Origin: Streptomyces cucumeris
Lineage (GTDB): Bacteria; Actinomycetota; Actinomycetes; Streptomycetales; Streptomycetaceae
Assembly: GCF_024295805.1 (NCBI RefSeq)
Contig: NZ_JANCLX010000020.1
Coordinates: 1 to 64,000 of the forward strand
DNA: 64,000 nucleotides
Reading direction: 5' to 3'
The notes beneath the pieces were generated by a model, which saw only the letters and a program-made list of their open reading frames with translations, was not told where the DNA came from and did not search any database. The position numbers were made by a program, and so were the translations under genes. Below are positions 33,247 to 42,766 of this stretch, piece by piece; the stretch's first letter is position 1; every line of letters begins with the position of its first letter.

Positions 33247-35811
33247 ATGAGCATTACGATTTCGCCACGCCCGGCCCGTCAGGGTCCGGCCCGCCGGCCG
33301 CTGGGAACAATCCTGAGGGGGAACGACGGCACCACACCGGTATCGACCACACCGGGATCGGGGGACACGGTGGCATCGACCGTGGGCAGCGGCGCGGCGG
33401 ACACGCCGGACACGGCAGGGGCGACAGGCGGGCCGGGCGCGGCCGGGGTTCCGGCCGCGGCACCGGAAGGAGACCGCGCGGCGCGCGCCGCGGGACCGCC
33501 ACCGGATCTGGAACTGCTGGTCCACGGCGTCGGCGGCGCCACCCCCCAGGAGATGCTGGGCGATCCGCGCACCGTCCGGGTCACCGGCGACGAGACCGCC
33601 GGGGTGCACCGCAGGACCGACGAGGCCGACGCCGAGACGCGCCCCCGGGAGGACCGCGAGAGCCCGGTCCGCGAGGCGTACGTCTGGTCCAATCTGACCT
33701 CCGGCAACAGCTCCCGCGCCCTGTGGCTGCTGTTACTGCCCTTCATGGTCGCCAATCTCGTCCACTGGATGCGCCCCGCGGCCGACCGGAGCGAGCGGAC
33801 CGTGCGCGGCTACGGACTGCTGGTGCGGCTGGTCGCGCTCAGCCTCACCGTCACGCTGATCGCCGGGGCCTGTGAGGTGGCCCTGGACCTGGTGGCCTGG
33901 CAGTGCGCGGGCGCCGACGCCTGCGCCGGGGAAAAGTCCTGGCTCGGCTTCATGGCGCCCGGGAACCACGGCTGGTGGAGCCAGCCCGGCCGCCGGATCG
34001 CGCTCGCCGCCGTGCTCCCCACCGCGCTCACCGGGCTGCTGTGGTACCTGTCCAACCGGACCTGGAGCGCCTACGAGTCGCAGTCCCCGCTGGAGCGCCC
34101 GGTCGACGAGTGCGCCCCCGAGGCGGGCAACCGCCCCGGGCTGTGCCTGCCCGGCTTCTGGTACGGCCGCCGGATCGTCGCCCGGCTGCGCGCCGCGCAC
34201 ACCGCCGCGGGGTTCCTCACCATCGCCGCCGCGGTGACCACCGCCGCCGCCACCCAGGACCGCAGGCCCGGCGGCAGCGCCCCGCTGGACGCCGCGGGCT
34301 GGGCGCTGCTGGTCCTGCTGGCCGCGGTCGCCGTCGCCGTGGTGTTCGTGGTGTGCCACCGAGGCCGCAGCGAGACCAGGGTCGACGGCACACTCGACAA
34401 GATCACCATCACCGCGCTGCCCGGCACCGCGCTCGGGGCGCTCGTGCTCTCCGTCCTGCACGCCGCGTGGTCCCGCCCCGAATGGGTCTCGCACGGGAAG
34501 CTGCCCGGCAACCAGACCTTCTGCGTCCTGGCGATCGGGCAGGGCGTGCTCATCCTGATGATCGCGGGCTGTTCGCTCGTGCTCTACCGGGCCGCGCCCG
34601 CCGGCCGCACCCCGCTGTACGGGCTCGCCGGGCCCGCCGTCGCCACCCTCGCCTGCGGCCTCGGCGCGGTGCTGGCCGGGGGCGTCGCCCAGCGGATCGC
34701 CGACTGGCTGGACGGCGGCGCCACTCCGGGCATGGGCGAGCGGCCCGAAGTCGCCCCGCCCCTCCTGCTGTCCTGGCTGGCCACCGCCATACCGCTGCTG
34801 CTGCTCGCGCTGCTCCTGCTGGTGCTGGTCTTCGCCGTCCGGGTCTGGCGGGTGCGTGCCCGGCTGCTGGAGACGATCATGGACGGCTATCCGGGGGAGC
34901 GACCCGACGGGGTGCGCACCCGCCGGATCGCCGGGACCATCGCCCGCGCCGGGGTCACCGACTCCGCGCCCTGGATCGTCGGCCCGATCGCCCTGTGCAC
35001 CCTGCTGGCCGGGGGGCTCGCGGTCACCGGGGCCTGGGCCACCGGCCAGGTCCCCGGACGGGCGGCCGACGGTACCCCCGGCCTGGTGGACGCCGCCGCC
35101 CAGACCTGCCAGGCGATCGGCTCCTGGCTGATGGGGCTGGCCTTCCTGATGCTGGTCACCTGGGCCCGCCGCGCCTACCGCAGCCCCTCGGCCCGCCGCA
35201 CCATCGGCATCCTGTGGGACGTGGGCACCTTCTGGCCGCGCGCCGCCCACCCCTTCGCACCCCCTTGCTACGCCGAGCGGGCCGTCCCCGATCTGACCTG
35301 GCGGATGGAGACCTGGACCCGGCGGCACGGCGGACGGCTGGTCATCTCCGGCCACTCCCAGGGCAGTGTGCTGGCCGCCGCCGCGGTCTGGCAGCTCGAC
35401 CCCGGCACCCGCGGCCGAGTGGCACTGCTGACCTACGGATCACCGGTGGAGCGGCTCTACGGCCGCTGGTTCCCGGCATACTTCGGCCCCGGTCCGCTGC
35501 TCTCGCTCCACGGCGAGGTGCGCTGCTGGCGCAATCTGTGGCGCTACACCGATCCGATCGGCGGGCCCATCCGGCTGCCCGACGGCACCGGCCCGGAGGT
35601 CGACCGCGGGGCCCTGAAGGACCCGCTCGCCTACGGCCGTACGCCCGAACACCCGCTGCCCGCACCGATACTGGGGCATTCGGAGTACCAGGCCGACCCC
35701 GTCTTCGACGAGGAGCGGGCCGCCCTGCTGGCCCGGCTCCCCGAACAGCCGTGCTCCACCCCGGGGGAGGAGGAGAGCGGTCAGATCAGCTCCGGCAGGT
35801 CCTCCGGGTAG
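33247..35811 (+). CDS. Large membrane protein with split alpha/beta-hydrolase motifs
   Basis: An 854-residue protein. After a low-complexity Thr/Gly/Ala head, the oxyanion-type strand L-E-L-L-V-H-G-V-G-G occurs at about 88-97. Roughly 8-10 membrane segments fill 155-640. The C-terminus has the nucleophile elbow G-H-S-Q-G-S (Ser 704), then candidate Asp 769 (Y-T-D-P-I-G-G) and His 811 (G-H-S-E-Y). This suggests a hydrolase whose N-terminal strand is separated from its core by a membrane domain. It carries a rare TTA codon at residue 163. The ATG at 33247 is tentative (GGAG only 3 nt away); GTG 33370 is an alternative. Its 3' end overlaps the convergent gene by 31 bp. Confidence 0.78.
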   Translation: MSITISPRPARQGPARRPLGTILRGNDGTTPVSTTPGSGDTVASTVGSGAADTPDTAGATGGPGAAGVPAAAPEGDRAARAAGPPPDLELLVHGVGGATPQEMLGDPRTVRVTGDETAGVHRRTDEADAETRPREDRESPVREAYVWSNLTSGNSSRALWLLLLPFMVANLVHWMRPAADRSERTVRGYGLLVRLVALSLTVTLIAGACEVALDLVAWQCAGADACAGEKSWLGFMAPGNHGWWSQPGRRIALAAVLPTALTGLLWYLSNRTWSAYESQSPLERPVDECAPEAGNRPGLCLPGFWYGRRIVARLRAAHTAAGFLTIAAAVTTAAATQDRRPGGSAPLDAAGWALLVLLAAVAVAVVFVVCHRGRSETRVDGTLDKITITALPGTALGALVLSVLHAAWSRPEWVSHGKLPGNQTFCVLAIGQGVLILMIAGCSLVLYRAAPAGRTPLYGLAGPAVATLACGLGAVLAGGVAQRIADWLDGGATPGMGERPEVAPPLLLSWLATAIPLLLLALLLLVLVFAVRVWRVRARLLETIMDGYPGERPDGVRTRRIAGTIARAGVTDSAPWIVGPIALCTLLAGGLAVTGAWATGQVPGRAADGTPGLVDAAAQTCQAIGSWLMGLAFLMLVTWARRAYRSPSARRTIGILWDVGTFWPRAAHPFAPPCYAERAVPDLTWRMETWTRRHGGRLVISGHSQGSVLAAAAVWQLDPGTRGRVALLTYGSPVERLYGRWFPAYFGPGPLLSLHGEVRCWRNLWRYTDPIGGPIRLPDGTGPEVDRGALKDPLAYGRTPEHPLPAPILGHSEYQADPVFDEERAALLARLPEQPCSTPGEEESGQISSGRSSG

Positions 35812-38222
35812 AGCAGGGTGAGCTCGTCGGTGGTCGGGTCCCCCAACTGGGCGACCCGGCCCGCGTGGCGCTCCACCATCGCCTCGAAGGTCTGGCGGGC
35901 GGTGCGGCCGTTGCCGAACGCCGGACCCTTGGGGAGCGCGGTGAAGTACTTCAGCAGCGCCTCGGCCGCGCCCTCGCCGATCCGGTACTCGTGCTCATCG
36001 GCCTGCTGCTCCACGATCCGCAGCAGTTCCTCCGGGGCGTAGTCACCGAAGGTGATGGTGCGGGAGAAGCGGGAGGCCACACCGGGGTTGACGGACAGGA
36101 AGCGCTCCATCTCCGCGGTGTACCCGGCGACGATCACCACCACCGCCTCACGGTGGTCCTCCATCAGCTTCACCAGGGTGTCTATGGCCTCCCGGCCGAA
36201 GTCCCGCCCGGAGTCCTCGGGGGAGAGGGCATACGCCTCGTCGATGAACAGCACCCCGCCGCGCGCCCGGTCGAAGGCTTCCTGGGTACGGATCGCCGTC
36301 GAGCCGATGTGCTCGCCCACCAGGTCCACCCGGGAGACCTCGACCAGATGGCCGCGCTCCAGCACCCCGAGCGAGGCCAGGATCTCGCCGTAGAGCCGGG
36401 CGACCGTGGTCTTGCCGGTGCCGGGGGAGCCGGTGAAGACCAGATGGCGGCGGACGGACGCGGCCTTTAGCCCGGCCTGCTGACGGCGCCGCCCGACCTC
36501 GATCATGTCGGTGAGCGCCCGCACCTCCCGCTTGACGCTCTCCAGCCCCACCAGCGCGTCGAGTTCACCCAGCACCGTCGTGGACGGGCGGACCTCCACC
36601 GGCGGTTCGGCAGCGGGCGCCGCGGGCTGCGTGGGACGCGGCGCGGGCACGCCGCCCAGCAGCCCGACCGTGGACGGGACGGTCTCCAGCGCGGGCGCGG
36701 TGGCCGGGGGAAGCGCCAGGGCGGACGGGGCGGAGGGCAGGGCCTTGGTCGCGCTCTCGTCGCTGGTGCAGTCCTCGACGACCGCGCCCTCCTCGGAGAA
36801 CTCGTAACCGCCGCGGGCACAGCGCTCGGTACGGCAGCGGGTCAGCGTGGTGCGGCAGCCGTCGATGATGTGGAAGCCGTAGCCACCGCTGCCCGTCACC
36901 CGGCAGCCCTGGAAGGTGCCGCGCCCCTCGGCGGACACATAGAACCCGGCCTCGGTCGGCCCGGAGACGGTGGTGCGCTCCACGGTCGGATCGGCGCCCT
37001 TGGTGACGATCACGCCGGTCGAGGCGCCGTCGATCGTGCAGTTGGCGAGGGTGCCGCCGCTGCCGTGGTCACGGAACCAGGCGCCGGTGGCGGCCTCCCG
37101 GATCCGGCAGTCGTCGAGCTGGGCGGTGGCGCCGTCGCTCACCGACACCGCCGTGTTGCGCACCTGGGACAGATCGCTGTCCACGACGTCCACCCGGGAG
37201 CCGCGGTCCAGGACGAACAGCGCGTCCGGGACGTCGCGCAGCCGGCATGAGTCGAGGACGGCGGTGGCGCCGTCGCTCACCCACACCGCCGGATAGTCAC
37301 CGGTGCTCTCGTGCAGCTCGCACTGGTTGGCGTCGACCCGGGTGCCCGGGTCCCAGACCGAGAGGCCGTTGCGTCCGAACCGGCGCACCGTGGAGCGGGT
37401 GAGGGTGAGCACCGAACGCGAGCGCAGGTCGACCGCGTTCTCCGGGATGTCGTGGATCTCGCAGTCGGCGAGCGTCAGCACCGCGTCGGTGTCCAGGTTG
37501 ACCCCGTCGGAGGTGGTGCGGTGCACCTTGCAGTCGGTGAGGTGCCCGGTCGCGCGCGAGGAGACCGTCACGCCCGCACCCCGGATCTCGTACACCTCGC
37601 AGCCGACGGCCTCCAGCGAACTGCCCTCACCGGTCAGCGAGAGCCCGGCGCCCGAGGTGTGGTGGATCCGGCAGCGGTCCAGCCGGGGACGGCCACCGCC
37701 GCGCACCGCCACGCCGGACTGCCCGGCCGCCACCACCTCGCACTCCTCGAACACCCCGCCCGAGCCGTCCAGCACGCTCACCCCGATGCCCGCCGGGTTG
37801 TCCACGGTGCACCGCCGTACGGTGGGCCGGGCGCCGCCGCGCACCTCGATGCCGACCGCGGAGCGGGTCGCCACCCGCAGGTCCATCAGCTCCGGGGTGC
37901 CGTCCTCGACCAGCAGTGCGGGGGCGGCCGCGTCCTGGCCCTCCACACACAGGTCCTGGACCACCGCGGAGGCGCCGATCGTCAGGGCGACGCCGTCGGC
38001 CGGGGCGATCCGCACCGACCCGCGTGCGGAGCCCTCCGGCCCGCGCAGGGTCACGGCCCGGTCCACCACCAGATTCTCGCGGTAGGTGCCGGGCGAGATG
38101 GAGAGCACATCGCCGTCGCTCGCGGCCTCCAGGGCCGCGGTGAGGGAGGCGTACTCTCCGGTGCGGCGCCGCCACCGCGACGTTCCGCTGTGCGTCACCT
38201 GGACGACCGAGCCCTGTGCCAT
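35781..38222 (-). CDS. Right-handed beta-helix protein fused to a CbxX-type AAA ATPase
   Basis: An 813-residue protein. Residues about 20-500 are a run of some 20 short beta-helix rungs with repeated V-x-D-C and G-x-x-V patterns, as in pectate-lyase-like and NosD folds. A Pro/Ala linker (500-550) leads to an AAA+ module with Walker A G-S-P-G-T-G-K-T (Lys about 604), Walker B G-V-L-F-I-D-E-A and an Arg finger region F-S-R-T-I-T-F, matching CbxX/CfqX and EccA-type ATPases. ATG at 38222 has GAGGTGGGGG upstream at long spacing. It is probably a cytoplasmic assembly or remodelling factor; the partner is unknown. Confidence 0.83.
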   Translation of the reverse strand: MAQGSVVQVTHSGTSRWRRRTGEYASLTAALEAASDGDVLSISPGTYRENLVVDRAVTLRGPEGSARGSVRIAPADGVALTIGASAVVQDLCVEGQDAAAPALLVEDGTPELMDLRVATRSAVGIEVRGGARPTVRRCTVDNPAGIGVSVLDGSGGVFEECEVVAAGQSGVAVRGGGRPRLDRCRIHHTSGAGLSLTGEGSSLEAVGCEVYEIRGAGVTVSSRATGHLTDCKVHRTTSDGVNLDTDAVLTLADCEIHDIPENAVDLRSRSVLTLTRSTVRRFGRNGLSVWDPGTRVDANQCELHESTGDYPAVWVSDGATAVLDSCRLRDVPDALFVLDRGSRVDVVDSDLSQVRNTAVSVSDGATAQLDDCRIREAATGAWFRDHGSGGTLANCTIDGASTGVIVTKGADPTVERTTVSGPTEAGFYVSAEGRGTFQGCRVTGSGGYGFHIIDGCRTTLTRCRTERCARGGYEFSEEGAVVEDCTSDESATKALPSAPSALALPPATAPALETVPSTVGLLGGVPAPRPTQPAAPAAEPPVEVRPSTTVLGELDALVGLESVKREVRALTDMIEVGRRRQQAGLKAASVRRHLVFTGSPGTGKTTVARLYGEILASLGVLERGHLVEVSRVDLVGEHIGSTAIRTQEAFDRARGGVLFIDEAYALSPEDSGRDFGREAIDTLVKLMEDHREAVVVIVAGYTAEMERFLSVNPGVASRFSRTITFGDYAPEELLRIVEQQADEHEYRIGEGAAEALLKYFTALPKGPAFGNGRTARQTFEAMVERHAGRVAQLGDPTTDELTLLYPEDLPELI

Positions 38223-38417
38223 GGTGCTGTTGTGCCCCCACCTCGTGGTCAAGCCGGATGTGCGCGACACGCGACTGTGGCGCTGCGCGTGTGAATGCCC
38301 CACCGTAGCGTGCGCGGGGCGTGAGGAGTTGACCTCCCCGTGAGGCCCGCGTGGACTTGCTGTCAGGATGACAAAACGTCTACGCGCGACACCGGGCGCG
38401 CTATGAAGGCGGCGCGC

Positions 38418-39020
38418 TCAGCTGCCCGCGTCCGCCCGGCCCCAGTCCTGTCCGGCACGGGCCCAGGCGGTGTCCCACTGCGCGTAACGCCGTCGCATCA
38501 GCCGCCATACGACCAGCCGTCGGCCGCCGTCCACCAGGGCGACGGTGACCGCTCCGGCGCCGATGCCGGCGAGCACCGCGTGGGTGGCCGCGGTGGCCGT
38601 GTCCAGCGGGCGCCCGCGCGGGTGGCCGCGCTCATCGGTCCACAGATGGAACCGCTCACCGGGGTCGGCGCCGGGATGGGTGGCCAGCGGGCCGCGGTGT
38701 CTGCTGCCGTCCGGGGCGGTCCACCGGGCGAACACCCGGCGGTGGGCGTCCCGCGCGGAGGAGGTCTCGGGGTCGGAGTCCACCGGGGGGTGGGGGAGGA
38801 TCCTGACCACGGTGGCCGGAACCAGATACCGGTGGGCGCGCTGCTCGCGGGCGGCCTTCACCAGGGCGTCATGGGCGAGGGAACCGGTGATGACACCGAC
38901 GGTGGGGGCGGTGACCAGCATCAGCAGAACGGCGATCAGCGCGGCGGTGGCCTCGGCGAGGTCCGTGGCACGGCGCAGCGGATTGTGGCGCCAATGCCAG
39001 AGTCCCCGGATCATCTTCAT
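38418..39020 (-). CDS. Rv1733c-family membrane protein
   Basis: A 200-residue protein with one membrane helix near residues 25-48, a soluble middle with F-A-R-W-T-A-P-D-G-S-R-H-x-G and W-T-D-E-R-G, and a second helix at about 143-163. This layout is that of Mycobacterium tuberculosis Rv1733c, a DosR-regulon protein of unknown function. Its position beside a DevS/OsdK-type kinase supports membership of the same dormancy regulon. Confidence 0.8.
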   Translation of the reverse strand: MKMIRGLWHWRHNPLRRATDLAEATAALIAVLLMLVTAPTVGVITGSLAHDALVKAAREQRAHRYLVPATVVRILPHPPVDSDPETSSARDAHRRVFARWTAPDGSRHRGPLATHPGADPGERFHLWTDERGHPRGRPLDTATAATHAVLAGIGAGAVTVALVDGGRRLVVWRLMRRRYAQWDTAWARAGQDWGRADAGS

Positions 39021-39037
39021 AGGTCACACCCCCCTTC

Positions 39038-39067
39038 CCCGTCCGTAAATACCGTAAGCCGGACGGG
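39038..39067. promoter_or_regulatory. 30-bp inverted repeat between sensor kinase and Rv1733c-like gene
   Basis: CCCGTCCG and CGGACGGG form perfect 8-bp arms around a 14-base AT-richer centre containing TACCGTA. It lies 18 bp upstream of the Rv1733c-like start and 41 bp after the kinase stop, so it could be a terminator of the kinase or an operator for the next gene. Confidence 0.5.
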
Positions 39068-39107
39068 ATATGCGCGCATTCGGTGAAGAGAGAGCAATAT
39101 CACGGGC

Positions 39108-40862
39108 TCAGCGCTTCCGTTCCACGGCGGGGCCGTCGGCGGTCAGGGGTACCCGCCAGATCAGCCGGGTGCCACCCGCGTCGGGCTCCTCTATCCGCAG
39201 GGCGCCGCCGAGCAGGGCGGCCCGGGAGCGCATGTTCACCAGTCCGCCGCTGGGCGCGGCACCGCCGAGCCCCACTCCGTTGTCCGTGACCATCAGGGTG
39301 ATCCCGCCGGCGTTCTCCACGGTCAGCCGGACGTCCACCCGCTGGGCCCGGGAGTGCCGGACGGTGTTGCTGAGCGCCTCGGCCAGGACCGCGAGCAGCT
39401 GGTCGCCGTGGTCGTCCGGCACATCGGTGTCCACCGGGCCGTCCATCAGCAGCGAGGGCGCGAACCCCAGCGCGTCCGACGCCGCCCGGACGGCCTTCAC
39501 CAGCCTCCGCCGCAAGGTGGCCGGTTCACCGTCCTCGTTCCCCACGGTGCGCAGCGCGAAGATGGTGGAGCGGATGATCTTGATGGTCTCGTCCAGGTCG
39601 TCCACCGCCCGGCCGACCCGCTCCGCCGCCTCCGGACGCTCGATCAGCCGCCCCGCGCTCTGGAGCGTCAGACCGGTCGCGAACAGCCGCTGAATGGCCA
39701 GATCATGGAGGTCCCGGGCGATCCGGTCGCGGTCCTGGAGCAGCGCCATGTGCTCCGACTCGGCGCGGTGCCGGGCCAGTTCGAGGGCGAGGGCGGCCTG
39801 TGCGGCGAACCCGGACAGCAGCTCGACCTCGTTGTCGTCGAAGGGCGGCCGCCCGGCCAGCCGGCACAGCCGCAGCGAGCCGGAGGAGCGTTCGTTCGCC
39901 ACCAGCGGGACGGCCACCAGCGGACCGAACTCGCTCTCCTGGTCGGGCAGCGGCCAGGCGCGCGCCCGCGCGTCCACCCGGACGTCGGTGGCGACGGCGG
40001 GGCGGCCGGTGCGCGCCGCGAGCCCGGCCAGCGAACCGTCGGCCGGTACCACCAGACCCCCGATCCGCTCGGCGTCATGGCCCTCGGCCACCTCCACCTT
40101 CAGGCTGTCCGTGCCCGCGACGGGGAGCAGGACGGCCGCCGAGTCGGCCAGCGCCACCTGGAGGGCGAGCCGGGCGATCAGGCTCAGCACCTGGTTGGCC
40201 GGGGTGCCCGCGAGCAGCGTGCGGGTGATCACCCCCAGCGCCTCGAGCCACTGCTCTCGGCGCCGGCTCTCGTGGTACAGCCGGGCGTTGTCGATGGCGA
40301 CCCCCGCGGCCACCGACAGGGTGGTCAGCACCGCCTCGTCATCGGGGTCGAACTGGGCCCCGCCGCGCTTCTCGGTCAGGTACAGATTGCCGAAGACCTC
40401 GTCGCGGACGCGGATCGGCACCCCCAGGAAGGAGCGCATCGGCGGATGGTGCTCGGGGAAACCGTGGCTCGCCGGATGCTCCGACAGATCGGTCAGCCGC
40501 AGCGGCTGCGGATGGCGGATCAGCTCGCCGAGCAGACCGTGGCCGCTGGGCAACGGTCCGATCCGGTGGACCAGGTCCTCGGATATGCCCACCGGCAGGA
40601 ACTGGGAGAGCCGGTGCCGGTCGACCACGCCCAGCGCGCCGTACTCGGCGTCGGTGAGCGCCACCGCGGACTCCACGATCCGCCGCAGCACCTGCTCCAG
40701 GTCCAGTTCGCGGCCGACGCTGAGCACCGCCTCCAGCAGGCTGTGCATCCGCCCCTGGGTGGACCGGGCGGCGTCCAGCCGCGCCTGGAGCTCGTCGAGG
40801 AGCTGATCGAGACGGAGTTGGGGCAGTGCCGGATGACGCCCGTGATCCGCTGTGCCCGACAC
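39108..40862 (-). CDS. osdK: GAF-GAF sensor histidine kinase, DevS/DosS/OsdK-like
   Basis: A 584-residue soluble kinase with no membrane segment, almost the length of M. tuberculosis DosS. GAF-A (about 55-200) keeps the H-P-P-M-R-S-F-L-G-V-P block, in which the His at about 139 aligns with the proximal haem ligand of DosS. GAF-B spans about 220-365. The HisKA_3 helix D-R-D-R-I-A-R-D-L-H-D (phospho-acceptor His 386) and a HATPase domain with G-L-V-N-M-R-S-R follow. GTG at 40862 has GGAGG 4 nt upstream; an open frame further upstream is low-complexity. It should sense O2, NO, CO or redox and phosphorylate the DevR-type regulator at 44098. Confidence 0.92.
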   Translation of the reverse strand: MSGTADHGRHPALPQLRLDQLLDELQARLDAARSTQGRMHSLLEAVLSVGRELDLEQVLRRIVESAVALTDAEYGALGVVDRHRLSQFLPVGISEDLVHRIGPLPSGHGLLGELIRHPQPLRLTDLSEHPASHGFPEHHPPMRSFLGVPIRVRDEVFGNLYLTEKRGGAQFDPDDEAVLTTLSVAAGVAIDNARLYHESRRREQWLEALGVITRTLLAGTPANQVLSLIARLALQVALADSAAVLLPVAGTDSLKVEVAEGHDAERIGGLVVPADGSLAGLAARTGRPAVATDVRVDARARAWPLPDQESEFGPLVAVPLVANERSSGSLRLCRLAGRPPFDDNEVELLSGFAAQAALALELARHRAESEHMALLQDRDRIARDLHDLAIQRLFATGLTLQSAGRLIERPEAAERVGRAVDDLDETIKIIRSTIFALRTVGNEDGEPATLRRRLVKAVRAASDALGFAPSLLMDGPVDTDVPDDHGDQLLAVLAEALSNTVRHSRAQRVDVRLTVENAGGITLMVTDNGVGLGGAAPSGGLVNMRSRAALLGGALRIEEPDAGGTRLIWRVPLTADGPAVERKR

Positions 40863-41001
40863 TTGGCCTCCATACCCCCATGACCCGCTCACCAGCAGGA
40901 TATCGGTGCCCGGCGGGTCGCCGGACGGCGATCGTCGCAACTCGGCCACGGGCGGCGCGCGGCCGGGCGGACGCGCTCCGTGCGCGCCCGCTGAAGCGTG
41001 G

Positions 41002-41976
41002 TCAGCTCCGCGGCACCACCACCACCGGGCACCGCGCATGATGCAGTACGGCGTGGTTGACCGGACCGAGCTGCAGACCGAAGTGCCCCTGCCGCCGCCG
41101 CGCCCCCACGATCAGCAGATCGGCGCGGTCCGAGGCGTCCAGCAGCGCCTTGCGCGCCGAGCCCTCCACCGTGCGGTGGGTCACCGGCACCACTGGTGCC
41201 CCGGCCGCGTCGCTCAGCGCGCCGGCCAGCGCACCGGCCAGTACGGCGGCGGCGTGCCGGGCATGGTCCGCGCGCCCGGCACGCCCGTCCTGGCCTTCGC
41301 GCGCGGTGTCGCGCTCCCGGCGCGCGCCCTGGCCCGCGCGCTCCGCGGCATACGCGATACGCGGGCCGTGGTCGTCGGGCCCCGCACAGCGCCAGGCGTG
41401 CACGGCCTCCAGACCGCAGTCGCGCAGCCGTGCCTCGCGCAGTGCGAAGGCGACGGCGGGGGAGGGCGGCGATACGGCTGGCGGACCGGCGGCACGCTCC
41501 CGCTCCGCGATCCCCACCGCCACCCGGCGGGTACCGCCCCGGACGCTCCCGGACCGGCCGCGCACCACGACCACCGGGCAGTGCGCCCGGGCCGCGACGC
41601 CCAGCCCCACCGAGCCCAGCAGCAGCGACGCCAACTCTCCGCGTCCGCGCCAGCCGACGACGACCGCCTCCGCGCTCTGCCCGGCCCGCAGCAGCGCGGT
41701 GACCGGGTCGTCCGTCACCAGGTCGGTCATCACCTTCAGCGCCGGTGCCCCACGCCCGGCCCGCTCGGCCGCCGTGGCCAGCACCGTCTCACCGCGCAGC
41801 CGCTCGGCGGGCCGGCCGGCCGCCGACGCGGGGAGGCAGCCCTCGTACCGCTCCCAGAGCGAGGCGTGGACGATGCGCAGCGGGATCCCCCGCAGCGCGG
41901 CCATCCCGGCCGCCCAGTCCAGCGCGCCGGAGGCGGTGTCCGAACCGTCCACCCCGACGACCACGGGAAGCTCCAC
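41002..41976 (-). CDS. Tandem universal stress protein
   Basis: A 324-residue protein with two Usp domains. Domain 1 (1-140) has V-V-V-G-V-D-G-S and the ATP-binding pattern G-x2-G-x9-G-S (G-W-R-G...L-G-S-V). Domain 2 (150-324) ends L-L-I-V-G-A-R-R-R but its nucleotide loop is degenerate, and it holds a charged Arg/Ala/Glu insertion near 215-245. Double-Usp proteins are prominent DosR-regulon members in mycobacteria. GTG at 41976 is the supported start, with GAGAGG at long spacing. Confidence 0.88.
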   Translation of the reverse strand: MELPVVVGVDGSDTASGALDWAAGMAALRGIPLRIVHASLWERYEGCLPASAAGRPAERLRGETVLATAAERAGRGAPALKVMTDLVTDDPVTALLRAGQSAEAVVVGWRGRGELASLLLGSVGLGVAARAHCPVVVVRGRSGSVRGGTRRVAVGIAERERAAGPPAVSPPSPAVAFALREARLRDCGLEAVHAWRCAGPDDHGPRIAYAAERAGQGARRERDTAREGQDGRAGRADHARHAAAVLAGALAGALSDAAGAPVVPVTHRTVEGSARKALLDASDRADLLIVGARRRQGHFGLQLGPVNHAVLHHARCPVVVVPRS

Positions 41977-42092
41977 CCGTGCCCACCGCCTCTCATGTCA
42001 GCACATGGTTGAGTTCTTTCCCTCTTGTCCGTGGAAAACGCGGGGAGCGGCGAAACGCGCCACGCCCCGCCGTGCGACCCGCCGCGGCCGCT

Positions 42093-42518
42093 CTACCGCA
42101 GCCTCATCGCCAGCGTCACCACGGCGCCCACGGCCCCCGCGCTGACCGCGAGCCGGTCGGTGACGAGCTGGGTCAGCCAGAGCCCGCGACCGCTGGTGGC
42201 GCCGTCCAGCCCCGGCAGGATCCGGGGGATGACGTCCTCGGAGAAGCCGGGGCCGGAGTCGGAGATCCGGCACTCCAGCTCGTCCCCGACCCGCCGGAGC
42301 AGCAGCGAGCCGGTGCCGCCCGCGTGCTCGATCGCGTTGCTGGCGATCTCGTCGACGGCCAGCACGAAGTCTCCGCGCCGGGCCTCGCACAGCCCGGCCC
42401 AGGCGGCGCACTCCTCGACCTGCACCCGCAGCCGGGGCAGCTCGCCCGCGGTGAAACGGCGCTTCAGCAGATGGTCTCCGGCTCGGTGGGCGGTCCGACG
42501 ACGAGGGTCGGCTAGCAC
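42093..42518 (-). CDS. RsbW-like ATP-binding/anti-sigma-type protein
   Basis: A 141-residue GHKL ATPase. The N box reads V-D-E-I-A-S-N-A-I-E-H-A, then I-S-D-S-G-P-G-F, and the G-box helix G-R-G-L-W-L-T-Q. It should bind ATP and phosphorylate or sequester a partner such as an anti-sigma antagonist. GTG at 42518 follows GGGAGG by 6 nt. It is divergent from the cyclic-nucleotide-binding gene with a DevR-box-like palindrome between. Confidence 0.83.
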   Translation of the reverse strand: MLADPRRRTAHRAGDHLLKRRFTAGELPRLRVQVEECAAWAGLCEARRGDFVLAVDEIASNAIEHAGGTGSLLLRRVGDELECRISDSGPGFSEDVIPRILPGLDGATSGRGLWLTQLVTDRLAVSAGAVGAVVTLAMRLR

Positions 42519-42580
42519 CAGTGCCTCCCGTTTTGACGAGGACGAGCGACATCACAGGGTCGGTGAAGCAGCCGAGGGTA

Positions 42581-42594
42581 GGGCCAATAGGCCG
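42581..42594. promoter_or_regulatory. DevR/OsdR-box-like palindrome
   Basis: GGGCC-AATA-GGCCG lies in the divergent region between the RsbW-like and cyclic-nucleotide-binding genes. It has the same 5-4-5 layout as the GGGCCGAACGGCCC motifs at 44006 and 45038. Confidence 0.45.
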
Positions 42595-42766
42595 CCGAAG
42601 CCCTCGGCGATCAAAAATGACGTGTCCTATCTGAAACCTGACCGGAAATGGGTATAGGTGAGTCGATAGCCGTTCACCGGCATACCGATCTGGATCAGCC
42701 GCCTCGTCTACGCACGGTCACCGCCGAGGGGCGAGGCGGCAGCGGAGACGGCAGAGTGAGGTCATG

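Noticed and set aside
39038..39067. Inverted repeat as another DevR/OsdR box
   Set aside because: Its CCCGTCCG arms and 14-base centre do not fit the GGGCC-N4-GGCCC layout; recorded as a separate inverted repeat.
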